From the NCBI GenBank assembly GCA_034111645.1, contig JAWUWW010000042.1, forward strand, positions 1-64,000: 64,000 nt of DNA, given 5' to 3'. Of the stretch, positions 7,859-17,313 are shown piece after piece. The stretch comes from CANLBN01 sp034111645 (GTDB taxonomy: Bacteria > Pseudomonadota > Gammaproteobacteria > Pseudomonadales > Cellvibrionaceae). Every line of letters begins with the position of its first letter. Within the stretch, counting starts at the first letter, position 1. Below the pieces are notes generated by a model. It was not told the DNA's origin. It made no database searches and worked only from the letters and a program-made list of their open reading frames with translations. Both the position numbers and the translations under genes were made by a program.

Positions 7859-8653
7859 TTGATAAATAACTCTTAATGGCTTGTGAGGTCAATTTAGGGT
7901 GCGTTATGTGAGGACAATGGCCCTCGGAGTTAATAATCGTCAGTTCACTATGTGGTGTTATTTTTTGTAGATAAGAGCCAACCTCGATAGAGGCTAAAGA
8001 ATCACTATTACTTTGGATAATCAACGAGGGTAGTGTGCTCTTTTTATAAGTATCGCGATGATCTGACAAAAAGGTTGCCTTAGCAAAATTTTTAGCAATT
8101 ACCGGATCTGTTGAACAAAAACTATTTGCTAATTCTCCTGTTAATATATCACTTGCTTGACCCCCTATCACTAGCGGTGCTAAATATGATGCCCAGCCAA
8201 TATAATTTTTATCCATTAAATCGAGCAGTTCCTCAAGATCAACATATTCAAAACCGCCAAAATATTCTGGAGGATCATTTAAGAATGACGGTGAGGGTGC
8301 AAGGTGAATTAAGCGCGAAAAATATTTGGGCGATTTTAAGGAAGCAATGGTTGCAATAGTTGCACTAACGGAGTGCCCAACAATAATGGCATCTTTAAGT
8401 TGACAAGCTTCGCAAACATCTAGGATGTCTTCAGCATAGCCCTCAAGTTTTGAGTATTTTTGTTGATCGTATTCACTAATATCTGATTTACCCGAACCGG
8501 TATAATCAAACAAAATTACTTTAAAATCGTCTACAAAGTCTGGAGTTAGAAACCTCCACATATTCTGATCACAGTCAAAGCCGTGGGCAAAAACAATGAC
8601 TTTTTCACCATTGCCTATTATATGAACATTATTTTTTTAATGGCTGGGTGCAT
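7851..8653 (-). pseudogene. RsbQ-like alpha/beta hydrolase, frameshift in an A7 run near the start
   Basis: The main frame (to 8561) encodes an RsbQ-like hydrolase with nucleophile GHSVSA, acid NSDSLA and histidine GHCPH, and the family blocks ILFDYTGSGKSD, LNDPPEYFGGFE and FCSTDPVIAKNFAKA. Its first ATG would lose the oxyanion strand, yet the codons upstream read KVIVFAHGFDCDQNMW, a clear family N-terminus with no start codon before a TAA. An ATG at 8653-8651 reads MHPAIKK in another frame; the two frames meet at a run of seven A (8632-8638 on the + strand). Eight A would restore one protein of RsbQ length. So this is a broken gene, a slippage-expressed gene, or a homopolymer error. It overlaps the cyclase gene by 8 bases. 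Confidence 0.8.
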
Positions 8654-9029
8654 ATATTACTCTAAGGGATGCAAGTGTGACAATGTAGTTTTTAATACGT
8701 CTTAAATATGCAAGTATAGTTAATAATTGAAGAAAGCCTTAATATTTATACTGCTTAAAACGTCCAATGTTATTTTGGCTAGAATTAATAACTTAATCTT
8801 ATATTTTATAAAGATAGATTCTAATTTTTACGATATTATTACGCATGAATTAGATTGTTTATAAAGACCGTTTAAGGAGTGGCTTATCCAAAACGCCAAG
8901 CCAAACTCTGACGATTATATTATCGGCATCAAGGCACAAAGCCTGTTTTGTTTTGAGTACGATGAGTGGCGGCTACGTCCTTTATCAAATTTTGCGGATA
9001 TAAGTTCTGAGACGCACACATTTATCTAT
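8654..9029. other. Divergent gap between the rsbQ-like gene and nudC
   Basis: The first 210 bases hold AT-rich DNA with no recognised gene and should contain divergent promoters. From 8865 the nudC frame is open, and its translation looks like the NudC N-terminal domain. AAGGAG at 8874-8879 is a good ribosome site, but no ATG, GTG or TTG in that frame follows at a usable distance. Confidence 0.5.
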
Positions 9030-9683
9030 GTGGGTATCTACAATCAACGTGCTTGTTATGCGATAGATTTATCGCCAGAGTCGTTTGATCATATTAATCC
9101 TGATCACTTTTTGTCACTACGCTCACAAATGCCGTGTTTGTCCGACGTTGAATATCAATTAGCTAGTCGATCATTTCAGTTACTCACTTGGTATAAGCAG
9201 CATCAGTTTTGCGGGCAATGCGGTAGTCAAACTAGTGCCCATACTAGTGAATTAGCGCTTGCCTGCACCTCCTGCAATCTTATTTTTTATCCACGTATAT
9301 CCCCTTGCATAATGGTATTGATTACTCGTGGTGATAAGTTTTTGCTAGCGCATCATTATCGTCAGCCAAATGATATGTACTCAACCTTGGCAGGTTTTGT
9401 TGAGGCAGGAGAGAATCTCGAGCATGCAATTCATCGAGAGGTATTTGAAGAAGTGGGTATAAAAGTTAAGAATATCCGCTATTCGTCGAGCCAGTCATGG
9501 CCTTTTCCGCACCAATTGATGATAGGTTACTTTGCAGAATATGACTCGGGTGATATTAAAATTGATGATGTAGAAATACAAGATGCACAATGGTTTTCGC
9601 ATGATAATTTACCAACAATCCCTGCTCCGATGACCTTGTCGGGTCAATTGATTCGTGATTTTATTAGTACGATAAAAACATAA
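9030..9683 (+). CDS. nudC: NAD(+) diphosphatase / NAD-decapping Nudix hydrolase
   Basis: Contains the NudC zinc ribbon (CGQC near residues 61-64 and CTSC near 79-82), the Nudix box GFVEAGENLEHAIHREVFEE, and the NADH-pyrophosphatase signature SQSWPFP. It cleaves NAD(H) to NMN(H) and AMP and removes NAD caps from RNA. The GTG at 9030 gives 217 residues, shorter than the usual 257 or more; the upstream frame is open from 8865 and encodes plausible N-terminal sequence (YIIGIKAQSLFCFEYDEWRL), so the real protein is probably longer and starts at a non-standard codon, or a small indel hides its start. Function is clear; only the start is unsure. Confidence 0.9.
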   Translation: MGIYNQRACYAIDLSPESFDHINPDHFLSLRSQMPCLSDVEYQLASRSFQLLTWYKQHQFCGQCGSQTSAHTSELALACTSCNLIFYPRISPCIMVLITRGDKFLLAHHYRQPNDMYSTLAGFVEAGENLEHAIHREVFEEVGIKVKNIRYSSSQSWPFPHQLMIGYFAEYDSGDIKIDDVEIQDAQWFSHDNLPTIPAPMTLSGQLIRDFISTIKT

Positions 9684-9687
9684 CGGC

Positions 9688-9719
9688 TAGTATCAGTTTT
9701 GAAAAGCTCACTGATACTA
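9688..9719 (+). terminator. Hairpin after nudC
   Basis: TAGTATCAG (9688-9696) pairs with CTGATACTA (9711-9719) directly after the nudC stop. No T-run follows, so it may be a 3'-end stabiliser rather than a true intrinsic terminator. Confidence 0.4.
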
Positions 9720-9877
9720 AAAACATATTCTAGACTAGGTGATTTTTTGTTGCAGTAATGTGTGAGAATTTACCCGCGGTTATCCAATACATGCGCAAAT
9801 CTTATCTGCATCTTATACAATAATACACATACATAAAATTGTTAATAGTTGCCGGAATAAACCAAAGATAGAGAATT

Positions 9878-11515
9878 ATGACTGAAAGTTTCGACTATAT
9901 AATTATTGGGGCGGGTACAGCAGGGTGTCTTTTAGCAAATCGCCTTAGCGCAGATCCATCTAAAAATGTCCTATTGTTAGAGGCCGGAGGCAAGGATAAT
10001 TACCATTGGATTCACATCCCCGTGGGCTACTTATATTGTATCGATAACCCTCGTACAGATTGGCGCTTTCGCACTGAAAAAGAATCCGGTCTTAATGGTC
10101 GCGCTCTTATCTATCCTCGTGGCAAAACTCTCGGTGGTTGCTCTTCTATTAACGGTATGATCTATATGCGCGGGCAGGCTCGCGACTATGATAATTGGGC
10201 TCAGATGACAGGTGATGATGACTGGTCATGGTCTGCTTGCCTAGAAGATTTTAAAGCGCATGAAGATAATTATCGACTCGATAGATCGGGTGAAACTGCT
10301 GATAAAAAACACCGCGGTGGCGGCGAGTGGCGTGTCGAAAAACAACGTCTTAGCTGGGAAATTTTGGATTCATTTGCGAATGCAGCAGAACAAGCCGGTA
10401 TTCCTCCAACTGATGATTTTAATACCGGTGATAATACTGGCTCGGGTTATTTTGAAGTCAATCAGCGCTCTGGTTGGCGCTGGAATACCTCAAAAGCGTT
10501 TCTGCGCTCTATCAAAAATAGACCTAATTTGACAATATGGACGCATGCCCATGTTGAAAAGTTAACACTTAAAAAAGATGCTCATGGTCAGCTTGCCTGT
10601 AAAGGTGTGAGTGTTTTGGTTCGAGGCGTAAAAAGAACCGTAGAGGCTAAGATCGAAACTATTCTCTCTGCTGGAGCGATTAACAGCCCGCATATTTTAC
10701 AGCTTTCAGGAATTGGCGATCCGGCTGATCTCAACGCTGGCGGTATCGACGTTAAGCATAATCTTGTTGGTGTCGGCAAAAATTTGAAAGATCATCTTCA
10801 GTTACGCACAATATTTCGAGTTGAGAATGTAAAGACACTCAACGAGCAGGCATCAACTTTGTTAGGCAAGGCATTTATTGGCCTTGAATATCTTTTCAAA
10901 CGCACGGGTCCCATGAGTATGGCTCCCTCCCAGTTGGGTGTGTTCACTAAATCAAGCCCCGAACAGCTGCACTCTAATATAGAGTTTCATGTTCAGCCAC
11001 TAAGCCTAGAAGCATTTGGAGACCCCTTACACTCATGGCCCGGGATGACAGTGAGTGTATGTAATCTAAACCCTACGAGTCGAGGTACCGTAACATTAAA
11101 AAGTGCTGACCCTATGCAGGCGCCTGCTATTTGTCCCAATTATTTAACCACTGCTGAAGATAAGCAAGTTGCCGCTGATTCTATCCGTGTTGCGCGCAAT
11201 ATTATGAGCCAGCAAGCGATGATGCAATATAAGCCAATCGAGATAAAACCAGGGCCAGACCTCATCACCGATGAACAGCTAGCTAAAGCTGCTGGAGATG
11301 TTGGAACTACTATATTTCATCCCGCAGGAACTACACGTATGGGTAATCTCGATGATCCAGAAGCAGTTGTCGATAGCCATTTACGTGTACACGGTATTCG
11401 TGCACTTCGCGTGGTTGACGCTGGAGTTATGCCGACGATTACCAGTGGCAATACCAATTCACCGACGCTAATGATTGCCGAAAAAGCAGCTCGTTGGATA
11501 GTGGCTGAGGTTTAA
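9878..11515 (+). CDS. GMC family FAD-dependent alcohol/choline dehydrogenase
   Basis: A 545-residue glucose-methanol-choline oxidoreductase. The FAD-binding motif GAGTAGC lies at about residues 12-18, the GMC signature YPRGKTLGGCSSINGMIYMR at about 77-96, and the active-site region FHPAGTTRMG plus the C-terminal NTNSPTLMIAEKAA close the fold. Relatives include AlkJ-type alcohol dehydrogenases and BetA; the sequence alone does not fix the substrate. No betB or betI is adjacent, which argues against a dedicated choline pathway. Given the fatty-acid genes nearby, a medium-chain alcohol is one guess. It stands alone on its strand. Confidence 0.88.
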   Translation: MTESFDYIIIGAGTAGCLLANRLSADPSKNVLLLEAGGKDNYHWIHIPVGYLYCIDNPRTDWRFRTEKESGLNGRALIYPRGKTLGGCSSINGMIYMRGQARDYDNWAQMTGDDDWSWSACLEDFKAHEDNYRLDRSGETADKKHRGGGEWRVEKQRLSWEILDSFANAAEQAGIPPTDDFNTGDNTGSGYFEVNQRSGWRWNTSKAFLRSIKNRPNLTIWTHAHVEKLTLKKDAHGQLACKGVSVLVRGVKRTVEAKIETILSAGAINSPHILQLSGIGDPADLNAGGIDVKHNLVGVGKNLKDHLQLRTIFRVENVKTLNEQASTLLGKAFIGLEYLFKRTGPMSMAPSQLGVFTKSSPEQLHSNIEFHVQPLSLEAFGDPLHSWPGMTVSVCNLNPTSRGTVTLKSADPMQAPAICPNYLTTAEDKQVAADSIRVARNIMSQQAMMQYKPIEIKPGPDLITDEQLAKAAGDVGTTIFHPAGTTRMGNLDDPEAVVDSHLRVHGIRALRVVDAGVMPTITSGNTNSPTLMIAEKAARWIVAEV

Positions 11516-11862
11516 TAGCCTATAAAAACGCTTTATATTTAATAGATAATAAAAGCTATTGAGTCATAAACCCTTTTATTTGAAAGACTCCAGCATCCTC
11601 TATGTTTAAACCTAAGAAAGCTCTAGTTAGCAAAGCAATCTTAACTTTATAAAAAGCGAGTTTAAGAATTTGCAGATCAAGAAAAAACAAAAATGATTAG
11701 TCATTGGCGCGACTATAAGTATGAGAAATACATGTGGGAAATGATTTTAGAGTTGATTTGAGCGTTAACTTGACTAGATAAAAAAAAGCCCCGATAACAT
11801 CATTAGCAATGAGATTTTTGGGGCAATTGATTTGTAACTTTTTTAGTATTAAGACCTAATAA
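11516..11862. other. Convergent gap between the GMC gene and mmsA
   Basis: No gene is seen. Apart from the mmsA terminator near its right end, the 347 bases are AT-rich and lack obvious repeats. Confidence 0.5.
11780..11824 (-). terminator. Intrinsic terminator of mmsA
   Basis: Read on the minus strand, GCCCC (11824-11820) pairs with GGGGC (11792-11788), an inner CATT/AATG stem closes the loop, and a run of eight T follows. It sits 39 bases after the mmsA stop. Confidence 0.8.
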
Positions 11863-13353
11863 TTAGCTAGGAAACGAAAAAGAAACGCCTTCACGAACTC
11901 CAGCCGAAGGCCAACGTTGGGTGATGGTTTTACGTTTGGTATAAAATCTTACGCCATCCGGACCGTAGGCTGATAGATCACCAAATAGTGAGCGCTTCCA
12001 GCCACCAAAGCTGTGGTAGGCAACCGGCACAGGTAGAGGGATATTAATACCCACCATACCCACTTTGATATGGTCAGAAAAGTAACGTGCGGCTTCGCCA
12101 TCGCGTGTAAATATGCAGGTACCATTACCATATTCGTGAGCATCAATCATATCCATTGCCGCTTGCATGCTTTCGCAACGAACAACTTGTAAGACGGGCC
12201 CAAAAATTTCTGCTTTATAGCTTGCCATGTCGGTAGTGACGTTATCAATTAATGTTCCACCAACAAAGTATCCGTTTTCGTAACCGTCTACTTTAATGGT
12301 GCGACCGTCAACAACTACTTTGGCGCCTTGCTCTTCAGCACTATTAATATGTGAAAAAACTTTTTCTTGGTGTTCTTTGGTAATGACTGGGCCAAAATCA
12401 TTAGTTTTGTCGGTGTATACACCTGCTTTTAAAGATTTCATCGCTGCTTGCATCTTTTCAACAAGAAGATCAGCAGTTTTGTCACCAATGGCGACTACAA
12501 CCGGCAGTGCCATACAGCGTTCGCCAGATGATCCAAAAGAAGCACCTAAAAGTTGATTAACGGCATTATCAATATCTGCATCAGGCATAACGATAGCGTG
12601 ATTCTTAGCGCCGCCAAGTGCCTGACAGCGTTTGCCATTAGCGCTTGCAGTCGTATAAATATATTCGGCAATAGGGGTAGAGCCTACAAAACTTACCGCT
12701 TTTACTCTTTCGTCTTCTAACAAAACATCAACAGCTTCTTTGTCACCATTAACAACATTGAAAACTCCATCAGGCAAACCGGCTTCTTTTAGTAGCTCTG
12801 CAAGTAATATTGATGTGCTAGGATCTTTTTCAGAAGGCTTTAATATAAAGCAGTTTCCGCAGGCAATCGCAATAGGATACATCCATAGCGGCACCATAGC
12901 GGGGAAGTTAAAAGGGGTGATTCCGGCTACAACGCCAAGCGGTTGAAATTCGCTCCAAGAGTCGATACCTGGGCCGGCATTTTTACTATGCTCGCCTTTT
13001 AATAGTTGAGGTATACCACAGGCAAATTCAATGTTTTCGATGCCGCGTTGAAGCTCACCGGCGGCATCATGCGAGATTTTGCCATGTTCTTCACCAATAA
13101 GGGCACAAATTTTATCGGAATTCTCTATTAGCAGGCTTCTATACTTATACATAATATGAGCACGCTTAAGAGGCGGAGTGTTTCTCCAAGCTGGATAAGC
13201 GGCTTCTGCGGCTGCAATAGCTAGTTCTGTTGTTGCTTTAGAAGCAAGCGCTACTTGCTTGGTTACCTTGCCTGTGGCGGGGTTATATACATCTTGAGTG
13301 CGGGCGGTATCTGGGTAGATTTCGCCATTAATAAAGTGTCCAATTACAGTCAT
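11863..13353 (-). CDS. mmsA: CoA-acylating methylmalonate-semialdehyde dehydrogenase
   Basis: A 496-residue aldehyde dehydrogenase of the MmsA type. Diagnostic blocks: GVVAGITPFNFPAMVPLWM, QALGGAKNHAIVMPDADID, and the nucleophile Cys in GSSGERCMALP. It converts (methyl)malonate semialdehyde with NAD and CoA to propionyl- or acetyl-CoA in valine and inositol breakdown. The usual partner mmsB is not next to it. It has its own terminator and a 357-base upstream gap, so it is probably a single-gene unit. Confidence 0.94.
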   Translation of the reverse strand: MTVIGHFINGEIYPDTARTQDVYNPATGKVTKQVALASKATTELAIAAAEAAYPAWRNTPPLKRAHIMYKYRSLLIENSDKICALIGEEHGKISHDAAGELQRGIENIEFACGIPQLLKGEHSKNAGPGIDSWSEFQPLGVVAGITPFNFPAMVPLWMYPIAIACGNCFILKPSEKDPSTSILLAELLKEAGLPDGVFNVVNGDKEAVDVLLEDERVKAVSFVGSTPIAEYIYTTASANGKRCQALGGAKNHAIVMPDADIDNAVNQLLGASFGSSGERCMALPVVVAIGDKTADLLVEKMQAAMKSLKAGVYTDKTNDFGPVITKEHQEKVFSHINSAEEQGAKVVVDGRTIKVDGYENGYFVGGTLIDNVTTDMASYKAEIFGPVLQVVRCESMQAAMDMIDAHEYGNGTCIFTRDGEAARYFSDHIKVGMVGINIPLPVPVAYHSFGGWKRSLFGDLSAYGPDGVRFYTKRKTITQRWPSAGVREGVSFSFPS

Positions 13354-13710
13354 TGATATGCTCCTCTGCGACCTTATAAGTCAATTATTTATAGTAGAGT
13401 ATAAGCTACCTGTACTTTACATGAGGGTTAAATAGCTGATTTAAATGTATGAGTAAGTAAGTAGGTAGTAGCCTTGGTGAGGCTTGAGTAAGGGTGTTTG
13501 TATGAATTCACAAACACCAAAATTAACGGAGTACCATGTTAGCGGTTTCACGGCTAAATGGCCAGCAAAAAAGTGCTTAGCGCTTAGTGCAATTAAAAGC
13601 ATATTTGCTGATTTTAACCCATTATGTGAAGCTTTTAGATAAGCAAGAGATAATCTAAATCAGCATGTACGGTTTTTTTAAACAATAGCGCACAAGAAAG
13701 ATCGCGCATT
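13354..13710. other. Gap between fadJ and mmsA with a hairpin
   Basis: Non-coding. It contains a 9-bp inverted repeat, GGTGTTTGT (13493-13501) with ACAAACACC (13510-13518), around a GAATTC-containing loop. It lies 140 bases upstream of mmsA and 217 bases after fadJ, and could be an operator or a 3' hairpin. No T-run follows on either strand. Confidence 0.45.
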
Positions 13711-15885
13711 TTATGAGTCGCTATAAAAGGTCTTATTTGTCTCGGCCATGGCAACGAGTATGGGTGCTGGATGATATTTTTGTCCCTGAGTTAACTCCAT
13801 TTCTTTAAGTTTATTAACAACACTAACTGCACCGATAGTGTCCATATATTGAAAAGGCCCGCCTAAGAATGGTGGAAATCCAATGCCAAATATCGCTCCG
13901 ATATCGCCATCTCGAGCTGAGAAGATAACCTCTTCGTCTAAGCAAAGCGCAGCTTCATTGAGCATGCGATACACACATCGTTGAGCAATAATTTCAGGGC
14001 TCATTTCTGTTTTTTTGCTAATATCGAGATCAGTATAAACAGACTCATCTATAGTTTTTGCAAACTTAGGATTATCGTAGCGGTAAAAACCCTTGCCTAC
14101 TTTTTTGCCTAAACGTTTATTATCAATAAGCTTTTGCTGAACGCCAATGTTCGCCATACGATCACCAAAAGCATCTTCTAGAATAGGTTGAATTTTACTG
14201 GCGACATCTATGCCTACTTCGTCGAGTAATTTTATAGGCCCAACGGGAAACCCAAAATGGGTTAAAGCCTTATCAATTTTATCGAGAGCAACGCCTTCCA
14301 TCGCCAACTCAAGTGCTGCATTAATATAAGGAGCTAAAATACGATTAACATAAAAACCAGCACTATCGTTGACGACAATGACTGTTTTACCTTGCCTACG
14401 ACCAAAATCTACGGCGGTAGATAAAGCCTGATCGGAGGTGCCTGAATGTTTAATAATCTCTAACAGCGGCATTTTTTCGACAGGTGAAAAGTAATGCATT
14501 CCTAAAACGTTTTGAGGGCGTTTTGCTGTTGCTGCTATATCGCTTATGGGGATGGACGATGTATTACTTGCGAAAATCATGTTCTCGTTACCAAGTGCCT
14601 CTATATCACTTAGCATCTGGTGCTTTAATTTTAAGTCTTCAAAAACAGCTTCTATGATAATGTCAGAGGTTTTAAAACCTGAATAGTCTAGCGAGCTTGT
14701 TAGGCGATTAATTTTTTTCTGTGCGTCCTCTTGGCTTAAAATTCGTTTTTTAACACGAGCTTTATAAAAATTGTTGACGGCCGCAGATGCGCTCATTAAA
14801 CCTTCGTCGCGAATATCTTTTAAGCGCACACTGACGTCCGCTTTATCGATAGAGACAATGGCAATGCCAGCGCCCATTAAACCGCCGCCTAATACACCTA
14901 TTTTTGATACTTGGTGAGGTTGAATTTTTTTAGCGGCTGCATCATCTATAAAACGTTCTTTTTTAAGTGCCGTTGTCGCAAAATATAACTTTCTTAATTG
15001 TTTTGCTTCTGGCGATACAGTGAGGTCGCCAAAATTTTTGGCTTCAATAGCAAGGGCTTCTTTTAATGGTAAATTAATACCTTGTTGAACAACATCTAAA
15101 ATAGCGAGTGGTGCAGGGTAGAGCCCATTGGTTTTTTTAAGGACTTGTTGGCGTGCTCTTTTGATCACAAAATCTTTAATTAAAGGCAGTGTGAAAATTT
15201 TATCTTTAAAGGCAAGCTTGCGCTCGGGTATGCCAGTTTCAATCAGTTTTGCCGCTGCTTTATGAGCGGCCTGCAGAAGAATTTTATTAGATACCACTTC
15301 ATCAATTAAGCCTAAGCGTTTAGCGCGCTTGCTGTCCAATTGCTTGCCCGTTAGCAACATATCTAGTGCAGCGGCTAAGTTTATAAGACGAGGTAATTTT
15401 GTAGTCCCCGTGCCGCCCGGTAAAACACCAATCATTACCTCAGGTAAACCAATTTTTGTAGCGCGGTTGTCGCTGGCAATACGATAGTGACAAGCAAGCG
15501 CTAATTCGTAACCTGCGCCCAAACAAACACCATCTATAGCAACAATATGTGGTTTATTGCTGTTAGCTATTTTATCGAGGAGTCGATGGGCATTGTTTGA
15601 TATAGCGCATCCTTCGGAAGCATTGTCTACAGCGTCTAACATTTTAATATCTGCGCCGGCGATAAACCCGGATGCTTTGGCGCTAATAAATATAACTGCT
15701 TTAATGTCATTATTTTGAGCTATCTCTTGAGTAAGCTCTTCAACATCATCGGACACCTGTTGATTAAATACATTTAAGCTTTCGTTAGGCACATCTATCG
15801 ATACTGTTAATATACCTTGAGCATTTAGATCGCTAGTATAGGATTTGCTCGTAGCAATTTTATTATCGCTTGCATCTTCACTCAT
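13711..15885 (-). CDS. fadJ: Fatty acid oxidation alpha subunit: enoyl-CoA hydratase/3-hydroxyacyl-CoA dehydrogenase
   Basis: A 724-residue bifunctional beta-oxidation enzyme. The N-terminal crotonase domain (about 20-210) shows SGFIAGADIKML and GVCLGAGYELALACHYRIAS. The NAD-binding domain starts near residue 330 with GVLGGGLMGAGIA, and the C-terminal hydroxyacyl dehydrogenase domain has LGMHYFSPVEKMPLLEII. It hydrates trans-2-enoyl-CoA and oxidises L-3-hydroxyacyl-CoA. Pairing with a 430-residue thiolase directly upstream matches FadI-FadJ rather than FadA-FadB. It is the last gene of the minus-strand fad cluster. Confidence 0.95.
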   Translation of the reverse strand: MSEDASDNKIATSKSYTSDLNAQGILTVSIDVPNESLNVFNQQVSDDVEELTQEIAQNNDIKAVIFISAKASGFIAGADIKMLDAVDNASEGCAISNNAHRLLDKIANSNKPHIVAIDGVCLGAGYELALACHYRIASDNRATKIGLPEVMIGVLPGGTGTTKLPRLINLAAALDMLLTGKQLDSKRAKRLGLIDEVVSNKILLQAAHKAAAKLIETGIPERKLAFKDKIFTLPLIKDFVIKRARQQVLKKTNGLYPAPLAILDVVQQGINLPLKEALAIEAKNFGDLTVSPEAKQLRKLYFATTALKKERFIDDAAAKKIQPHQVSKIGVLGGGLMGAGIAIVSIDKADVSVRLKDIRDEGLMSASAAVNNFYKARVKKRILSQEDAQKKINRLTSSLDYSGFKTSDIIIEAVFEDLKLKHQMLSDIEALGNENMIFASNTSSIPISDIAATAKRPQNVLGMHYFSPVEKMPLLEIIKHSGTSDQALSTAVDFGRRQGKTVIVVNDSAGFYVNRILAPYINAALELAMEGVALDKIDKALTHFGFPVGPIKLLDEVGIDVASKIQPILEDAFGDRMANIGVQQKLIDNKRLGKKVGKGFYRYDNPKFAKTIDESVYTDLDISKKTEMSPEIIAQRCVYRMLNEAALCLDEEVIFSARDGDIGAIFGIGFPPFLGGPFQYMDTIGAVSVVNKLKEMELTQGQKYHPAPILVAMAETNKTFYSDS

Positions 15886-15995
15886 ATTATTAACCTTTTT
15901 CTTAATTTGTTGTTACTCATGTTATCAACTTTTTATGGCACAAGTTTTTCACTGTTTAATGGTTCACGTTATTAACTTTTAATTGTTAACCATAA

Positions 15996-17291
15996 TTAAT
16001 CAGTTTCTATAATCATTGCAGCACCAATGCCACCAGCAGCACAAGCGGTTGTTAATGCAGTGCCACCGCCACGACGCTTAAGTTCGTTTAATGTTTGTAT
16101 GATAATTCTACCGCCGGTTGCTGCAAATGGGTGACCGTAAGCTAAAGAACCACCTAGAACATTAAACTTATCCATGTCGATTTCGCCTAATGCGCTTTTT
16201 CTATTCAAAAATTTCTCGGCATATTGCTTAGATGCAAAGGCTTGAACATTACATAAAGCTTGAGCGGCAAAAGCTTCGTGCATATCGATAAGGGTTAAAT
16301 CTTTTAAGTTCATGCGCGCTTTTTTAAGCACTTTTGCAGATGCTTGAGTGGGCCCCATTAATAAATCGGTATCAACTGTATTTGCGGTAAAGGCATAGTG
16401 GTTAATATAACCCAAGGGTTCATAGCCATGTGCTCGAGCAACGTCTTCGCGCATCAATAAAATTGCCGAAGCTCCATCGGTTAATGGGGTGCTGTTTGCG
16501 GCAGTTACGCTGCCATTTTGGCGATCAAAAGCTGGGCGTAATGAGGATAATTTTTCAATAGTTGAATCGCCCCGAATATTTTCATCGCGAATAAAAGCTT
16601 TTTTATAGGGTTCGGGATAAGCGTGAATGACTTCTGCATCAAGCTTACCCTCGTCCCATGCATTGCTTGCCAGAAGGTGTGAACGCAGCGTTAACTCATC
16701 TTGATCTTGTCGAGAAATACCATGGTCTTTTGCCATCTGCTCCGCACTATCACCCATGCGTAAATTAGTCGTGTACTCGGCAATTGCGGGTGGGTTTGGT
16801 GCAAGGTCTTTAAGTTTTGTTCCCTTAAATGCTTTTATTTTGGCCATTAGTGATCTTGCTTTATTGGCTTGTACTAATTTGAGCGCAAAGTTTTCGCTAA
16901 AGGTAATAGGAATAACGCTCGATGAATCGGCTCCACCTGCAATACCAACTGTTATATCACCAGTTTTAATACTATCGTATATACATGCAACTGACTGAAA
17001 GCTTGTTGCACAGGCACGCGAGACACTAAAGGCATCACAAGTAACGGGTAGGTCAGTGCCCAGAACTACTTCTCGGGCAATGTTGGGAGCTTTAGGTAGA
17101 ATCGCAACTTGACCGTAAACTAATCTCTCGATAAGTTTTACATCGATGTCAGTACGCGCCAATAATTCTTTGACTACCATCCGACCAAGATCAATTGCAT
17201 TAACGCTGCGAAAAAATGTTCCCTGTCGAGCAAAAGGTGTTCTTAAACCGCTGACAACGGCAATACGATTTTTACTTGAAGATGCTGGCAT
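15996..17291 (-). CDS. fadI: Acetyl-CoA acyltransferase (3-ketoacyl-CoA thiolase)
   Basis: A thiolase with nucleophile Cys in SRACATSFQS, the GHPFAATGGR histidine loop and the C-terminal CAAGGIGAAMI. It cleaves 3-ketoacyl-CoA to acetyl-CoA plus a shortened acyl-CoA and should form a complex with FadJ. The frame extends to 17330, but the ATG at 17291 (MPASSSKNRIAVVSGLRTPF) gives the family N-terminus and avoids overlap with fadH, so I use it. About 430 residues, close to E. coli FadI (436). A 110-base gap precedes fadJ. Confidence 0.95.
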   Translation of the reverse strand: MPASSSKNRIAVVSGLRTPFARQGTFFRSVNAIDLGRMVVKELLARTDIDVKLIERLVYGQVAILPKAPNIAREVVLGTDLPVTCDAFSVSRACATSFQSVACIYDSIKTGDITVGIAGGADSSSVIPITFSENFALKLVQANKARSLMAKIKAFKGTKLKDLAPNPPAIAEYTTNLRMGDSAEQMAKDHGISRQDQDELTLRSHLLASNAWDEGKLDAEVIHAYPEPYKKAFIRDENIRGDSTIEKLSSLRPAFDRQNGSVTAANSTPLTDGASAILLMREDVARAHGYEPLGYINHYAFTANTVDTDLLMGPTQASAKVLKKARMNLKDLTLIDMHEAFAAQALCNVQAFASKQYAEKFLNRKSALGEIDMDKFNVLGGSLAYGHPFAATGGRIIIQTLNELKRRGGGTALTTACAAGGIGAAMIIETD

Positions 17292-17313
17292 AATAATAGT
17301 CCAAATGTTTAGG

